Source: an uncultured Butyrivibrio sp. | GTDB lineage: Bacteria; Bacillota; Clostridia; Lachnospirales; Lachnospiraceae | DNA: 49,713 bases | Assembly: GCA_946623755.1 (NCBI GenBank) | Contig: CAMORK010000012.1 | Location: forward strand, 1-49,713 | Reading direction: 5' to 3' | Shown here: positions 18,571 through 27,640 of the stretch, in pieces | Numbering within the stretch: the first letter of the stretch is position 1 | How the letters are laid out: each line of letters starts with the position of its first letter | The notes under the pieces: model-generated | What the model saw: the letters and a program-made list of their open reading frames with translations, nothing else | The model's database searches: none | Told to the model about the DNA's origin: nothing | Program-made: the position numbers and the translations under genes

Positions 18571-19648
18571 CACCTTCCTCCTTCTTGAACTGCTCCACGT
18601 TGTCCTGATTTATCAGGGTTACGTCTGCCAGGTAATATTCACTTATGTTCCCAAAATCATGGTAGTCAGTAAGAGCTGTGACACTGTACTCACCCATCTG
18701 GGCTGCATCGATGGAAATTGTGGCATATACACCGCCTCTTTCGATGGCACTCACTATGGCTTCTGAGTCATAATATCCCAGAATGCTCACCTCTCCTACC
18801 ATATTAAAATCAACTACAGCCTGATAAGTACAGACAGTGCTGAGCTCATTCAGGCACACAATTACATCAGGAATTTCTTCACCCAGGAAGATATCTCTGA
18901 TAGACTCCTCAACCGAGAAGCTGTTGGTATTATCTACAGCAACGATTGATACCAGGTACTCAGAATCTGTCACGTTATCCTGGTTTATGGTCTCCTGGAT
19001 CCCTGAAATGATGATGTTCTGACCGGTATCCTTGGTATCAGCGTTAGCAAGCACCGTGATCTTGATCTGGCTTCTCTCCTCGATGGTCTCGGATTCTATA
19101 AGCTCCTCGCGCCGTTTCTCCTTGATGATATCAATGATCTGGCCGCCGTACATCTTGCCGATACTGTAGCTGCCGACACCGATAAAGCTTAGCCTGTCCG
19201 ATCTTGTACAGTCTCCATAGAGGGTAACCACAGGAATCCCTGCATCCACTGCCTTATTGATGACATGTGACATCTCAAGAGTTTCGTTGGCATAGACTAT
19301 TATTCCGTCAACTTTTGAAGCAATGGCAATCTCCATGAGTTCCTCCACGGAATAGTCCTTACTGAACTGTTCCCCGAACAGATCAACATAGATATTGCTT
19401 TCCTTGCCCTTTTCAAAGGCTCCCTTGTATACCGACTGCCAGAAATCCGATTTATAGTTGTCTGTTATCATGACAAAATATTTGTCGTAAACATTGGATT
19501 CTGCCTGAGAAACCAGGTCTGATCTGTAGAATTTAAAAAACAGGGTTCCCGCAACCAGGGTAACAAGCATGAATATAAGGGTCAATACAAGCAGCAGGTA
19601 CTGCCTTACTATTTTTTTCTCATAACTGACTTCGTTTTGATTTTTCAT
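18563..19648 (-). CDS. membrane-anchored sugar-binding sensor protein
   Basis: A periplasmic-binding type I fold held on the membrane by one N-terminal helix (about residues 17-37), with no lipobox; 361 residues. The fold shows DNYKSDFWQSVYKGAFEKG, DGIIVYANETLEMSHVINKA, and DVIVCLNELSTVCTYQAVVDF. This is the architecture of XylFII-type sensors, which bind sugar outside the cell and signal through a LytS-type kinase and an AraC-type regulator. Both partners follow immediately with overlapping ends. The ligand is not readable; a pentose or other monosaccharide is likely from the transporter type. Confidence 0.85.
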   Translation of the reverse strand: MKNQNEVSYEKKIVRQYLLLVLTLIFMLVTLVAGTLFFKFYRSDLVSQAESNVYDKYFVMITDNYKSDFWQSVYKGAFEKGKESNIYVDLFGEQFSKDYSVEELMEIAIASKVDGIIVYANETLEMSHVINKAVDAGIPVVTLYGDCTRSDRLSFIGVGSYSIGKMYGGQIIDIIKEKRREELIESETIEERSQIKITVLANADTKDTGQNIIISGIQETINQDNVTDSEYLVSIVAVDNTNSFSVEESIRDIFLGEEIPDVIVCLNELSTVCTYQAVVDFNMVGEVSILGYYDSEAIVSAIERGGVYATISIDAAQMGEYSVTALTDYHDFGNISEYYLADVTLINQDNVEQFKKEEGDD

Positions 19649-19682
19649 AAGCAGATTTTAGCAGATGCGCACAAATAGAAAA

Positions 19683-19728
19683 AGTGGACTTTTTTGTTTT
19701 GTCCTACACAAACACAAAAAAGTCCACT
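19683..19728 (-). terminator. pfkA terminator
   Basis: AGTGGACTTTTTTGT (19683-19697) pairs with ACAAAAAAGTCCACT (19714-19728). On the minus strand TTTTTCT follows. It lies 17 bases after the pfkA stop and separates pfkA from the sugar-sensing operon. Confidence 0.85.
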
Positions 19729-19744
19729 ATAAGTTCAATTTATA

Positions 19745-20713
19745 TCAGATTGTTCTTGCGATCTCGTACATGTACTCGTTGATGTTCTTGGTCATTGCAA
19801 GAGCCTCATCGATATCGTAATCAACAAACTGTCCGTTTCTGTATCCAACTACTCTGTTGGTCTTGCCTGCTGCAAGGATATCTGCTGCGTAGCATCCCAT
19901 CATTGAAGCATATACACGGTCCTTACATGTAGGGCTGCCACCACGCTGCATGTAACCAAGGATTGAAGCTCTTGTCTCAAGTCCTGTTGCAGCTTCGATA
20001 CGACGTGCCATTGATGTTGAGTGGCCGATACCCTCTGCATTAACGATGATGTGATGAGTCTTGCCCTTTTTACGGTTATCGATGATGTTATCGATAATGC
20101 GCTGCTCGTTGTAATCATATTTCTCAGGAAGAAGAATGTCATCTGCACCGTTGGCAATTGAGCACCACAGTGCGATGTATCCTGCGTGTCGTCCCATAAC
20201 CTCTACGATTGAAACTCGCTCGTGGGATGATGATGTATCACGGATCTTGTCTATAGCGTCCATTGCTGTATTGATAGCTGTATCAAATCCGATTGTATAG
20301 TCTGTACAAGCAATATCAAGGTCGATGGTTCCGGGAATACCTACTGTATTGATGCCCTGAGCTGAAAGCTTCTGAGCTCCGCGGTAAGATCCGTCTCCTC
20401 CGATAACTACCATTCCGTCAATGCCGTGCTTACGGCAGATTTCTGCGCCCTTAGCCTGGCCTTCCGGTGTTGTGAACTCCATGCAACGAGCTGTTCCAAG
20501 AATTGTACCACCTCTCTGGATGATATCTGAAACGCTGCGTCTGTCCATCTCAATGATCTCTTCATTTAAAAGACCCTGGTAGCCCTTCTTGATTCCAACA
20601 ACCTTAAGTCCGTTGGCGAGAGACTTACGAACAACCGCACGAATCGCTGCGTTCATTCCCGGTGCGTCGCCACCGCTTGTAAGTACACCGATAGTCTTGA
20701 TCTGCTTAGCCAT
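19745..20713 (-). CDS. pfkA: ATP-dependent 6-phosphofructokinase
   Basis: Commits fructose-6-phosphate to glycolysis. The 322 residues carry GVLTSGGDAPGMNAAIR, the GGDGS motif (Gly after GGDG points to ATP rather than pyrophosphate), DTSSSHERVSIVEVMGR, and the C-terminal LGYMQRGGSPT. The catalytic loop reads PGTIDLDIACTDYTIGFDTA: both Asp are present, but Leu replaces the common Asn between them. It is transcribed alone, divergently from dnaE. Confidence 0.96.
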   Translation of the reverse strand: MAKQIKTIGVLTSGGDAPGMNAAIRAVVRKSLANGLKVVGIKKGYQGLLNEEIIEMDRRSVSDIIQRGGTILGTARCMEFTTPEGQAKGAEICRKHGIDGMVVIGGDGSYRGAQKLSAQGINTVGIPGTIDLDIACTDYTIGFDTAINTAMDAIDKIRDTSSSHERVSIVEVMGRHAGYIALWCSIANGADDILLPEKYDYNEQRIIDNIIDNRKKGKTHHIIVNAEGIGHSTSMARRIEAATGLETRASILGYMQRGGSPTCKDRVYASMMGCYAADILAAGKTNRVVGYRNGQFVDYDIDEALAMTKNINEYMYEIARTI

Positions 20714-20835
20714 AATTATATCCTCTGTATTTCCTCTGCAAAATTAAAATCGTTACATTATTAACGTTTCCTAATCTATTATACTACCGCAGCGTCAAAA
20801 ATTCTGCAATGGAAATGTTTCCGATTTAGTTATTT

Positions 20836-20865
20836 TTAACATTTTTGTGGAGAAAATGTTATAAT
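20836..20865 (+). promoter_or_regulatory. dnaE: dnaE promoter
   Basis: TTAACA (20836-20841), an 18-base spacer and TATAAT (20860-20865) lie 28 bases before the dnaE start codon. GGGGGAG at 20880 is the ribosome site. Confidence 0.75.
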
Positions 20866-20893
20866 TTCACTATCACTTTGGGGGAGATTTACA

Positions 20894-23800
20894 ATGTCAT
20901 TTACGCATCTGCACGTCCATACAGAATACTCTCTTTTGGACGGTTCCAATAAGATAAAAGAATATGTGAAGCGCCTTAAAGATCTTGGCATGAATGCAGG
21001 AGCCATTACAGATCACGGCGTTATGTACGGAGTAATAGACTTTTACAAGGCATGCAAGGAAGCAGGCATTAACCCTGTTCTTGGATGCGAAGTTTATGTT
21101 GCTCCCGGTTCACGTTTTGATAAGGAGACTTCAGTAACCGACGACAGATATTACCATCTGGTACTTCTGGCTGAGAACAATGTTGGTTACGCCAATCTCT
21201 CTCACATCGTAAGCCGCGGATTTACCGAAGGTTACTATTATAAACCACGTGTCGATATGGAAATCCTCGAGCAGTACCACGAGGGTATTATCGCCCTTTC
21301 CGCCTGTCTTGCCGGTGAGATTCCAAGGAACATTCTGAAGGGAACTCCGGAAAAAGCCAAGGAAGCCGCCATCCGTCTTGATAACATCTTCGGACACGGC
21401 AATTTCTTTTTGGAGCTACAGGATCACGGAATCCCGGAACAACGCCAGGTTAACAATGTCCTGCTTGCGCTGTCCCAGCAGCTTGATATACCGCTTGTCG
21501 CCACCAACGACTGTCACTACACTTACGCCGAGGACGCTGAGGCACATGACCTGCTCCTTTGCATCCAGACCGGCAAAAAGGTTTCAGATGAAGACCGCAT
21601 GCGCTATGAAGGCGGTCAGTACTACGTCAAGAGCGAAGAGGAGATGAGAGCTCTTTTCCCATATGCTCTTGAATCTATTGATAATACGCAGAAGATTGCA
21701 GACAGATGCCACGTCGAGATCGAGTTCGGCGTCACTAAGCTCCCTCACTACGAGGTTCCCGAGGGGTATGATTCCTGGACTTACCTCAACAAGCTCTGTC
21801 TTGATGGTCTGCACGAGAGATATCCCGACGATGACGGCAGGTTGAAAGAGCGCCTTGACTACGAGCTCTCTGTCATCAACCGCATGGGATATGTCGATTA
21901 CTTCCTTATTGTATGGGACTACATCAACTACTGCAGGGAGAACGGAATCGCTGTAGGCCCCGGAAGAGGTTCTGCTGCCGGAAGCATCGTCTCCTACTGC
22001 ATGCACATCACAAACATTGATCCCATCAAGTACGATCTTCTTTTTGAGAGGTTCTTAAATCCCGAGCGTGTATCCATGCCCGATATCGACGTGGATTTCG
22101 AGTACGAGAGAAGGCAGGATGTTATTGACTATGTAACTGAGAAGTACGGTGCAGACAAGGTTGTTCAGATCATCACCTTCGGTACTCTTGCTGCCAAAGG
22201 TGTTATCAGGGACGTCGCCAGGGTCATGGATCTGCCTTACAGTTTTGGCGACCAGATATCCAAGATGATCCCCAACGAGCTGAACATCACTCTGGATCTG
22301 GCTCTTAAGATGAATCCAGAGCTGCGCACCCAGTACGAGTCTGACCCGACCGTGCACAAACTCATCGACATGTGCAAGAAGCTTGAAGGTCTTCCCAGGC
22401 ACACATCGATCCACGCAGCCGGAGTAGTTATCTGTCAGGCTCCTGCTGAGGACCTGGTTCCGTTGTCGCGCTCGGCTGAAGGAAACATAACCACCCAGTT
22501 TACCATGACTACTATTGAAGAGCTGGGACTTCTTAAGATGGACTTTTTGGGTCTTCGCACACTGACTGTCATCAAGGACGCCACGAACTTCGCCAACAGA
22601 TCCCTTGGGGCAAAGCCGGGCGATGCCAATTACATTAATATAGATGAGATTGATTACAATGACCCTGCTGTTCTTGCATCCATAGGTTCCGGCCACTGCG
22701 ACGGCGTGTTCCAGCTGGAGTCTGCGGGAATGCAGTCTTTCATGAAGGAATTAAAGCCTCAGTCCCTTGAGGATATCATCGCGGGAGTTTCATTGTACCG
22801 CCCGGGTCCGATGGACTTTATTCCAAAATATATCGCAGGTAAAAATGATGCCGGCGCCATCAGCTACGCCACTCCAGAACTCGAGCCGATCTTAAAGCCC
22901 ACCTACGGCTGCATTGTCTATCAGGAGCAGGTTATGCAGATCGTTCAGCAGCTGGGCGGATATACTCTGGGCCGTGCGGATCTGGTTCGCCGTGCCATGA
23001 GTAAGAAAAAGCAGCATGTAATGGAGGTAGAGCGTGAGAACTTCGTAAACGGCAACGAGGCTGAGGGCGTTCCGGGCTGTGCATCCAAGGGGATTCCCGC
23101 AGATGTTGCCAACAGTATCTACGACTCCATGATGGACTTTGCCAAGTACGCCTTCAACAAATCCCACGCTGCCTGCTACGCAGTTGTTGCCCTTCAGACA
23201 GCATGGCTTAAATACTACTACCCCGTTGAGTTCATGGCGGCTCTCATGACTTCTGTCATTGATAATCCCGGCAAAGTTTCCGGCTATATCATGAGCTGCA
23301 GAAATATGCATATATCTCTTTTACCACCTGATATAAATCAGGGCTATGACGGATTCTCCGTGGCTGAAGTTGACGCTTCCGATGGCGATAAGCCTATTCC
23401 CGGCTCTGTACAGACCTGCGCTCCCGGAAGAAAGAAGGCTATTCTGTACGCGCTTACTGCGATCAAAGGTGTCGGAAGGCCCGTCATAGCTGCGATTGTC
23501 CGTGAGAGGACTGCACGCGGCCCTTTCAAGGATCTCAACGATTTCCTGACCAGGATGGACGCTTCCGATACAGATGTAAACAAACGCGCTGTGGAGAACT
23601 TCATCAAGGCCGGTGCTCTTGACTGCTTCCCCGGCACCCGCAAACAGAAGATGCACGTATACGGCCAGATCATGGACAAGCTCCACAACTCAGGCAAAAA
23701 CTCCATGGCAGGACAGATGTCGCTCTTTGACATCGCCGGCGAAGAGAACAAGAGTCAGTATCAGATCCCGATGCCGGATGTAGGCGAATTTGACAAGGAG

Positions 23801-24433
23801 CTGATGCTTGAATTTGAAAAAGAGGTTCTCGGCTTTTATGTCAGTGGTCATCCCCTTGAGGAATACGCCGACATGTGGAGAAAAAAGATAACCAATACCA
23901 CTACGGACTTCTATCTCGACGAGGAGACCGGAGTTCCTGTGGTTCACGACGGTGCAAGGGCTACTATTGGAGGACTCATTGCGGAGAAAAAGATCAAGTA
24001 CACCAAAAAAGATCAGGTTATGGCCTTCATCACTCTCGAAGACATGGTGGGAACAACGGAGGTCATCGTCTTCCCCAAGGCCTATGAAGCAAACGCTCCG
24101 AGGCTCAACGAGGATGCCAAGGTATTCATCGAAGGTCGTGTATCTGTGGAAGATGAAAGAGATGCCAAGCTCATTGCGGACAAGATAATCTCTTTTGACG
24201 AGGTTCCAAAGACAGTATGGATAAGGTTTGCGGACAAGGACAGCTACGACGCTGCTTCTGCGGATTTAAGCGAACTGATCAAGGCAAGTGACGGTAATGA
24301 TGAAGTCGCTATTTACTTATCTTCTACCAAGCAGATCAAAAAACTCGGCAGAGCATTTGCAATAAAAGCAGATAAAGTGATGATGGAATCTCTGGAAAAG
24401 AGATTTGGAAAAGAGAACGTGCAGATCAGGTGA
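20894..24433 (+). CDS. dnaE: DNA polymerase III alpha subunit DnaE
   Basis: Replicative polymerase of the C family, 1179 residues. The N-terminal PHP domain begins FTHLHVHTEYSLLDG and continues with ITDHGVMYG. The palm carries GPGRGSAAGSIVSYC and the catalytic acids in MPDIDVDFEYERR (D397, D399). The fingers have YRPGPMDFIPKYI. A helix-hairpin-helix region lies near residue 860 (LTAIKGVGRPVIAAI). A C-terminal OB domain follows from about 1010. There is no exonuclease domain, so this is DnaE, not PolC. Monocistronic. Confidence 0.97.
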   Translation: MSFTHLHVHTEYSLLDGSNKIKEYVKRLKDLGMNAGAITDHGVMYGVIDFYKACKEAGINPVLGCEVYVAPGSRFDKETSVTDDRYYHLVLLAENNVGYANLSHIVSRGFTEGYYYKPRVDMEILEQYHEGIIALSACLAGEIPRNILKGTPEKAKEAAIRLDNIFGHGNFFLELQDHGIPEQRQVNNVLLALSQQLDIPLVATNDCHYTYAEDAEAHDLLLCIQTGKKVSDEDRMRYEGGQYYVKSEEEMRALFPYALESIDNTQKIADRCHVEIEFGVTKLPHYEVPEGYDSWTYLNKLCLDGLHERYPDDDGRLKERLDYELSVINRMGYVDYFLIVWDYINYCRENGIAVGPGRGSAAGSIVSYCMHITNIDPIKYDLLFERFLNPERVSMPDIDVDFEYERRQDVIDYVTEKYGADKVVQIITFGTLAAKGVIRDVARVMDLPYSFGDQISKMIPNELNITLDLALKMNPELRTQYESDPTVHKLIDMCKKLEGLPRHTSIHAAGVVICQAPAEDLVPLSRSAEGNITTQFTMTTIEELGLLKMDFLGLRTLTVIKDATNFANRSLGAKPGDANYINIDEIDYNDPAVLASIGSGHCDGVFQLESAGMQSFMKELKPQSLEDIIAGVSLYRPGPMDFIPKYIAGKNDAGAISYATPELEPILKPTYGCIVYQEQVMQIVQQLGGYTLGRADLVRRAMSKKKQHVMEVERENFVNGNEAEGVPGCASKGIPADVANSIYDSMMDFAKYAFNKSHAACYAVVALQTAWLKYYYPVEFMAALMTSVIDNPGKVSGYIMSCRNMHISLLPPDINQGYDGFSVAEVDASDGDKPIPGSVQTCAPGRKKAILYALTAIKGVGRPVIAAIVRERTARGPFKDLNDFLTRMDASDTDVNKRAVENFIKAGALDCFPGTRKQKMHVYGQIMDKLHNSGKNSMAGQMSLFDIAGEENKSQYQIPMPDVGEFDKELMLEFEKEVLGFYVSGHPLEEYADMWRKKITNTTTDFYLDEETGVPVVHDGARATIGGLIAEKKIKYTKKDQVMAFITLEDMVGTTEVIVFPKAYEANAPRLNEDAKVFIEGRVSVEDERDAKLIADKIISFDEVPKTVWIRFADKDSYDAASADLSELIKASDGNDEVAIYLSSTKQIKKLGRAFAIKADKVMMESLEKRFGKENVQIR

Positions 24434-24443
24434 TCTGCACGTT
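24416..24443 (+). terminator. dnaE terminator, overlapping the stop codon
   Basis: AACGTGCAGATCA and TGATCTGCACGTT form a perfect 13-bp stem around a GG centre, followed by TATTTTG. The dnaE stop codon is the first three bases of the right arm. Confidence 0.75.
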
Positions 24444-24472
24444 TATTTTGTTGCATCTGTCTGGTGGTACCT

Positions 24473-24569
24473 GTTGGTGCGAATGTGTGAAGTGCCTTTT
24501 GAGCATGTTGGTGCTAATGTGTGAAGTACCTTTTGAGCATGTTGGTGCTAATGTGTGAAGTACCTTTTA
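24473..24569. repeat. 34-bp tandem repeat, three copies
   Basis: Copies begin at 24473, 24507 and 24541. The unit begins GTTGGTGCTAATGTGTGAAG and ends CCTTTTGAGCAT. Copies 2 and 3 are nearly identical for their first 29 bases; copy 1 has two changes. The rest of this gene-free stretch (24570-24906) holds several scattered CGGACTG and GCCGATT motifs, but I see no gene or clear RNA in it. Confidence 0.85.
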
Positions 24570-24906
24570 TGCTTAATGTCGGACTGAAAATGATAGCTCG
24601 AGTACTTAAGCCGATTTTTTCAGTGCTTTAGGAAGGATTCGAAGTGTAAGTTTACCAGAGAATCGGACTGTGATGCTTATAACTTTTGTTTGGTCCGCCT
24701 TTTTGGCTGATAATCAGATGCAAATGCAATAAAAACAACTGTTTTGTCGGCTTGTAATGTTGATAGGGTGATGTTAGGCCGATTATTATGTTTTAACCGA
24801 GTTTGAAATAGTTATTTTTCAATGAAAAGGTCGTACCAAATAAGACAATCTGATTTCTCTGAGCCGACATCCATGGAATTCAATAATATTGATGATTCTG
24901 ATCAAT

Positions 24907-24954
24907 CAAAAAAAGAAGATACATCCGATGAATACTCATCAAATGTATCTTCTT
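24907..24954 (-). terminator. metK terminator
   Basis: AAGAAGATACAT (24913-24924) pairs with ATGTATCTTCTT (24943-24954), with an inner GATGA/TCATC stem. On the minus strand seven T follow. It lies 25 bases after the metK stop. Confidence 0.85.
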
Positions 24955-24979
24955 CATAAATGTCTTTTAACTGATAGGA

Positions 24980-26170
24980 TTACTGAACGGCTGCCTTAAG
25001 CTCTTCAACCTTATCAAGCTTCTCCCAGGGAAGGTTAAGGTCGTTGCGGCCGAAGTGTCCGTAAGCTGCTGTCTGCTTGTAGATAGGACGACGAAGGTCA
25101 AGCATCTTGATGATTCCTGCAGGGCGAAGGTCGAATACCTTACGAACTGCCTCTGTAAGCTTCTCATCAGAAACCTTACCTGTTCCGAATGTGTCTACAA
25201 GGATTGATGTAGGCTGTGCTACACCGATAGCATATGAGAGCTGGATCTCAGCCTTATCTGCAAGGCCTGCTGCTACGATATTCTTAGCAACGTATCTTGC
25301 TGCGTAAGCACCTGAACGGTCAACCTTTGTGCAGTCCTTACCTGAGAAAGCTCCGCCGCCGTGACGAGCTGCTCCGCCGTAAGTATCAACGATGATCTTA
25401 CGTCCTGTAAGTCCGGCATCACCCTGAGGTCCTCCGATTACGAAACGGCCTGTAGGATTGATGTAGATCTTGGTGTTAGCATCAACCAGGGAAGCATCAA
25501 CGATCGGATCGATAACCTGCTTTCTGATGTCCTCGTGGATCTGCTCCTGTGTAACCTTCTCATCATGCTGGGTTGAGATAACGATGGCCTCAAGTCTCTT
25601 AACCTTGCCATTCTCATCATACTCAACTGAAACCTGGCTCTTGCCGTCAGCACGAAGATAAGGAAGTGTTCCGTTCTTTCTGACTTCTGTAAGTCTCTTT
25701 GTGAGCTTGTGAGCAAGGCTGATAGCGTAAGGCATATACTCCTCAGTCTCGTTTGTGGCATAGCCGAACATCATACCCTGATCTCCGGCACCGATTGCCT
25801 CAAGCTGCTCATCTGTCATCTGATTCTCTTTAGCCTCAAGAGCCTTATCAACACCCATAGCGATATCAGCTGACTGCTGATCAAGTGCTACAAGTACAGC
25901 ACATGTGTTGCCGTCAAAGCCCTTCTCTGAAGAATCATAGCCGATCTCGCAAACTGTCTCTCTTGCGATCTTAGCATAGTCAACTACTGCCTTGGTTGTG
26001 ATCTCACCTGTGATGAGGATGAATCCTGTGCATGCTGCTGTCTCGCAGGCAACACGGCTCATAGGATCCTGTGCCATGCAGGCATCAAGAATTGCGTCTG
26101 AAATGTTATCGCAGATTTTGTCGGGATGTCCCTCTGTTACTGACTCGGATGTAAAAATAAATTTATCCAT
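24980..26170 (-). CDS. metK: S-adenosylmethionine synthetase
   Basis: Makes SAM from methionine and ATP. The 396 residues begin [21 protein letters not shown] and carry [12 protein letters not shown] (signature 1) and [16 protein letters not shown] (signature 2). The ATG at 26170 has AAAGGAAAAAG upstream and matches the family; an in-frame ATG at 26257 falls in the leader just after the riboswitch terminator and is rejected. Regulated by the SAM-I riboswitch upstream. Confidence 0.97.
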   Translation of the reverse strand: MDKFIFTSESVTEGHPDKICDNISDAILDACMAQDPMSRVACETAACTGFILITGEITTKAVVDYAKIARETVCEIGYDSSEKGFDGNTCAVLVALDQQSADIAMGVDKALEAKENQMTDEQLEAIGAGDQGMMFGYATNETEEYMPYAISLAHKLTKRLTEVRKNGTLPYLRADGKSQVSVEYDENGKVKRLEAIVISTQHDEKVTQEQIHEDIRKQVIDPIVDASLVDANTKIYINPTGRFVIGGPQGDAGLTGRKIIVDTYGGAARHGGGAFSGKDCTKVDRSGAYAARYVAKNIVAAGLADKAEIQLSYAIGVAQPTSILVDTFGTGKVSDEKLTEAVRKVFDLRPAGIIKMLDLRRPIYKQTAAYGHFGRNDLNLPWEKLDKVEELKAAVQ

Positions 26171-26257
26171 TCTTTTTCCTTTCTTGCGCTTCGCGCCGCT
26201 CTGAATTGCGTTATGGCAGACTCGAAATTGCTTCTCAATTCCTCTTCCCCATAACAC

Positions 26258-26289
26258 AAAAAACCGCTTGTTGCGTGCACAAACAAGCG
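26258..26289 (-). terminator. SAM riboswitch expression-platform terminator
   Basis: CCGCTTGTT (26264-26272) pairs with AACAAGCGG (26281-26289). On the minus strand it is followed by TTTTTT. It lies between the riboswitch aptamer and metK, so SAM binding should favour this stop. Confidence 0.9.
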
Positions 26290-26308
26290 GAACTGATTAG
26301 TTTCAGAT

Positions 26309-26450
26309 CCTCTTATTGCTCGTTGTATCTCGGCCATGTTGCGACTCGGCCTCGAAAGTTGCACGCTCAGGTTGGCACCTTCCTGATCTTAAGTCAAGGG
26401 GTTGCCGTGGCTTCACAGGTCCTATGTACCTCCACCACTCTGAATAAGAG
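26309..26450 (-). promoter_or_regulatory. SAM-I (S-box) riboswitch upstream of metK
   Basis: On the minus strand CTCTTAT (26450-26444) and ATAAGAG (26316-26310) make the P1 stem. Inside are the conserved S-box blocks: AGAGTGGTGGAGG, CCACGGCAACCCCTTGA, AGGAAGGTGCCAACC, and the P4 stem GAGGCCGAG. Binding of SAM sequesters the antiterminator and lets the terminator at 26258-26289 form; this is the standard feedback loop on SAM synthetase. Confidence 0.96.
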
Positions 26451-26567
26451 AACATTTAAAAATATTTAGTTACTCGGACACCGATATTTTGTGTCCGTTA
26501 AGCAATAATACATTAATGCATGGATAAAATCAATAGTATAAAATGAAATATTTTATTAACAGGTGAT

Positions 26568-26592
26568 AAAGTCGCTTGTGGGCGTAGAAAAA
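26568..26592. repeat. left inverted repeat of the nuclease-like cassette
   Basis: Its reverse complement, TTTTCTACGCCCACA followed by AGCGACTTT, matches the copies at 27714 and 27787 at 22 of 24 positions and the copy at 27641 at 20 of 24. The orientation is inverted, so the repeats face each other across the gene at 26834. TGATA lies just outside this end and also three bases beyond the first right copy, which may or may not be a target duplication. Confidence 0.7.
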
Positions 26593-26685
26593 TAAATATG
26601 CCTGCTTTATTATTTCATTTCTTAAATAGTAATATTTGTAATAGCGCTAATTTCTTAAGATTTGTTTAAGATTGGTCCAAATCTA

Positions 26686-26714
26686 TTTACATGTATATTC
26701 TCATTTGATATATT
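26686..26714 (+). promoter_or_regulatory. promoter of the nuclease-like gene
   Basis: TTTACA (26686-26691), a 17-base spacer and TATATT (26709-26714). The leader of about 110 bases holds a small hairpin, CCTGC/GCAGG at 26768-26781. A TCTTAAGA palindrome lies upstream at 26653-26660. The rest of 26451-26833 shows no gene. Confidence 0.55.
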
Positions 26715-26833
26715 CTGTTGCAGCGTTTCATCGAAAGCATTCTGCTCAGATGGCGCCCGAGTGTCTACCTGCTGTCGCAGGAACATTTCAACCAGTAAGT
26801 AAGAAACAGTATTTAAAGAAAGGAACTGAATAA

Positions 26834-27625
26834 TTGGACCAGACTACTTATTTTATTGACCGAAAGAAAAAACTTGAAGAAGAGATCAAGAGAGTTGAAA
26901 AGAAGTTATCTTCAATGCCCGAAGAGACTTTGGTCTATCACAAGCAGATAAAAAATGATAAGACATATGTCACTTTTTTCAAGCAATCCTTCATCAATGG
27001 AGAAAGAATACGAACTCTTCTTCCCAAAAAGAAAAACATGCGAGAGGCAAAGTTGCTAGCACAAAAAATGTATTTGTCACGTGCTCTTAATGACAAGAAA
27101 AACGAGTTAAAGTGCATAGATTTCTATTTAAAACATAGAAAGAATGAAAACTACTCCGATATGTTCAGGACAGAATCTCCATATCGAGAATTGCTAGTGG
27201 TCCAAAACTCTATCGCCAACGAATGGGAATATGCTCCATATGAGAAGAGTACAGATCATCCGGAGCATTTGATTCATCCGGCTCCAAAAGGAGAAATGGT
27301 TCGTTCCAAATCTGAGGCAGATATAGCTCAATCTCTATTCTCTCATAATATACCTTATAGGTATGAAGAAATACACGATATCTATGGCTCCCGTATAGCA
27401 ACCGACTTTACTATCTTGAATCCCAGGACAAATGAGATCATTCTCTGGGAACACTTTGGCCGCTGTGACGATCCCGGGTATCAAAGCACCGTCGATTATA
27501 AGATGTATCGGTACATTCGTGCAGGTTACCTTCCCGGACGCACTATGATCATAACCTATGAAGATAGTAAGCATCCATTTGTCTTTTTAGACGCTGAAGA
27601 GATAGTTCAAAAATATTTCCTCTAA
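26834..27625 (+). CDS. PD-(D/E)XK nuclease-like protein of unknown function
   Basis: A 263-residue protein with a TTG start (AAAGGA 11 bases upstream). Residues 8-110 are basic and helical, with heptad-like Glu/Lys stretches suggesting a coiled coil or nucleic-acid binding. Residues 155-260 look like a PD-(D/E)XK fold: E161 in RSKSEADIA, D191 in IATDFTILN, then E206-H207 in LWEHFG, where His stands in the place of the usual Lys; K223 could substitute. I recall related uncharacterised clostridial proteins with a WEHFG motif. The gene is visibly AT-richer than its neighbours and lies between inverted repeats, which suggests transfer. Its substrate and role are unknown. Confidence 0.72.
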   Translation: MDQTTYFIDRKKKLEEEIKRVEKKLSSMPEETLVYHKQIKNDKTYVTFFKQSFINGERIRTLLPKKKNMREAKLLAQKMYLSRALNDKKNELKCIDFYLKHRKNENYSDMFRTESPYRELLVVQNSIANEWEYAPYEKSTDHPEHLIHPAPKGEMVRSKSEADIAQSLFSHNIPYRYEEIHDIYGSRIATDFTILNPRTNEIILWEHFGRCDDPGYQSTVDYKMYRYIRAGYLPGRTMIITYEDSKHPFVFLDAEEIVQKYFL

Positions 27626-27640
27626 ATAGACCAATGACTA

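Noticed and set aside
26206-26469. Plus-strand frame over the metK leader
   Set aside because: It covers the SAM-I riboswitch and its terminator, which explain the sequence fully.
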